A model generated the notes under the pieces. The model did no database searches, had not been told where the DNA came from, and saw only the letters and a program-made list of their open reading frames with translations. Shown here in pieces: positions 63,518 to 64,000 of a stretch of DNA of 64,000 bases; the stretch's first letter is position 1, and every line of letters starts with the position of its first letter. Origin of the DNA: Chitinophaga terrae (ex Kim and Jung 2007) (GTDB taxonomy: Bacteria; Bacteroidota; Bacteroidia; Chitinophagales; Chitinophagaceae). The translations under genes were made by a program, and so were the position numbers. Location of the stretch: assembly GCF_900107795.1 (NCBI RefSeq), contig NZ_FNRL01000006.1:1-64000 (forward strand), in the 5' to 3' direction.

Positions 63518-63530
63518 GTGAATCGTTTTG

Positions 63531-64000
63531 TTAAATACTGAATCCGTCTTCTAATACACTGCCCTTTTTCACAACAACAATGCCGTCTTTCACGGTGTAT
63601 TTTTCAAAATCTCCATCTGCGAGGTGCTTGCCCCCGTTTATATGTACGCCATTCCCGATAGCGCAGTTTTTATCAATTATCGCGTTGCTGATCACGCAGT
63701 TTTCGCCTATTCCCATGGTTGGTCTGCCTTCCTGTTGCGCCTTTTCGATTTCTTCCAATGTCTGGTAGTAATCGCTACCCATAATATAGGCGTCGTTGAT
63801 CACGGTTCCTTTACCGATACGGGTACGGATACCCACAACCACTCTTTCGAGCCTGTCTGCCATTATAATACAACCGTCGGCGATCATTGTTTTGTGCATA
63901 GTGCCTGAAATTTTCGCCGGAGGAAGCATGCGCGCCCTGGAGTAGATGGTATTAGCGTTATCGTACAGGTTAAAAGGAGGTATATCGTCTGTGAGCCGGA
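63531..64000 (-). CDS. glgC: Glucose-1-phosphate adenylyltransferase, C-terminal part (runs off window end)
   Basis: The frame extends from the TAA at 63531 to the window edge and has no start inside. It begins RLTDDIPPFNLYDNANTIYS and continues LPPAKISGTMHKTMIADGCI, the link between the catalytic and left-handed beta-helix domains of GlgC. The C-terminal domain has hexapeptide repeats (DKNCAIGNGVHINGG) and ends VVKKGSVLEDGFSI, as in Bacteroidota and plant-like enzymes. GlgC makes ADP-glucose for glycogen synthesis and is controlled by metabolites through this domain. The N-terminal nucleotidyl-transfer domain is outside the window. Confidence 0.9.
   Translation of the reverse strand, partial: RLTDDIPPFNLYDNANTIYSRARMLPPAKISGTMHKTMIADGCIIMADRLERVVVGIRTRIGKGTVINDAYIMGSDYYQTLEEIEKAQQEGRPTMGIGENCVISNAIIDKNCAIGNGVHINGGKHLADGDFEKYTVKDGIVVVKKGSVLEDGFSI

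Noticed and set aside
1-64000. CRISPR array, rRNA, tRNA, riboswitch or replication origin
   Set aside because: Read for evenly spaced direct repeats, cloverleaf ends and rRNA landmarks; none was recognised. A tRNA missed by eye cannot be excluded.

Overview
The window looks like a chromosome segment of a Bacteroidota bacterium, most probably a Chitinophagaceae member close to Chitinophaga. The evidence is a secreted protease with a type IX secretion (T9SS) C-terminal tail, a futalosine-pathway menaquinone enzyme (MqnE), a bacillithiol enzyme (BshC), a CarboxypepD_reg/SusC-type plug motif, Bacteroidetes-type -7 boxes (TAnnTTTG) in front of dnaE and the FUSC gene, weak Shine-Dalgarno sequences, several TTG/GTG starts, and RHS proteins with the Bacteroidetes core FGFNGKENDNEVKG. 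Taxonomy is inference; no rRNA or tRNA gene was recognised.

Layout. 0-5 kb: the 3' end of an IS110 transposase, then a leftward surface-glycan cluster (two clear glycosyltransferases, a NodB-type deacetylase, a methyltransferase, a third glycosyltransferase). 5-22 kb: housekeeping and envelope genes (NlpC/P60 lipoprotein, dnaE, trxA, M43-type metalloprotease overlapping mqnE, DUF192 lipoprotein, DUF4139 protein with an inserted SusC-type plug domain, Gre/Rnk-like factor, FMN-dependent glutamate-synthase-like protein, a large HEAT/cytochrome c lipoprotein, a nucleoside transporter).

22.7-50.1 kb is the accessory heart of the window. A leftward run of seven tightly packed genes (50.1 to 29.8 kb) encodes an outer-membrane-like protein, a Fn3-like secreted protein, a lipoprotein, a 2,246-residue YD/PA14-type giant, a membrane-anchored protein, a roughly 2,740-residue RHS toxin, and a lipoprotein that is probably its immunity protein. 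Downstream lies a graveyard of displaced RHS tails: three modules, each made of a 5'-truncated XRE regulator pointing right, a stem-loop terminator, and an immunity gene plus toxin tail pointing left. The tails are a type-44 polymorphic toxin, a CdiA-type nuclease and a possible ADP-ribosyltransferase. Between them are two decayed tyrosine recombinases, a GC-rich non-coding island, and two copies of an unusual stem-loop element whose outer stem varies while its inner repeats are conserved. One displaced core shares a 105-bp block at 103/105 identity with the live RHS gene, which suggests recombination between displaced tails and the expressed gene.

50.8-64 kb returns to core genes: an MFS exporter, a DUF4259 protein, SMC, a FUSC membrane protein, BshC, a GT4 glycosyltransferase, a GH130 glycosidase/phosphorylase, and the 3' part of glgC running off the window end. 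Long perfect palindromes containing TTTCACGCAAAG-type units occur at 13.9 and 60.9 kb, with a short piece at 0.29 kb.
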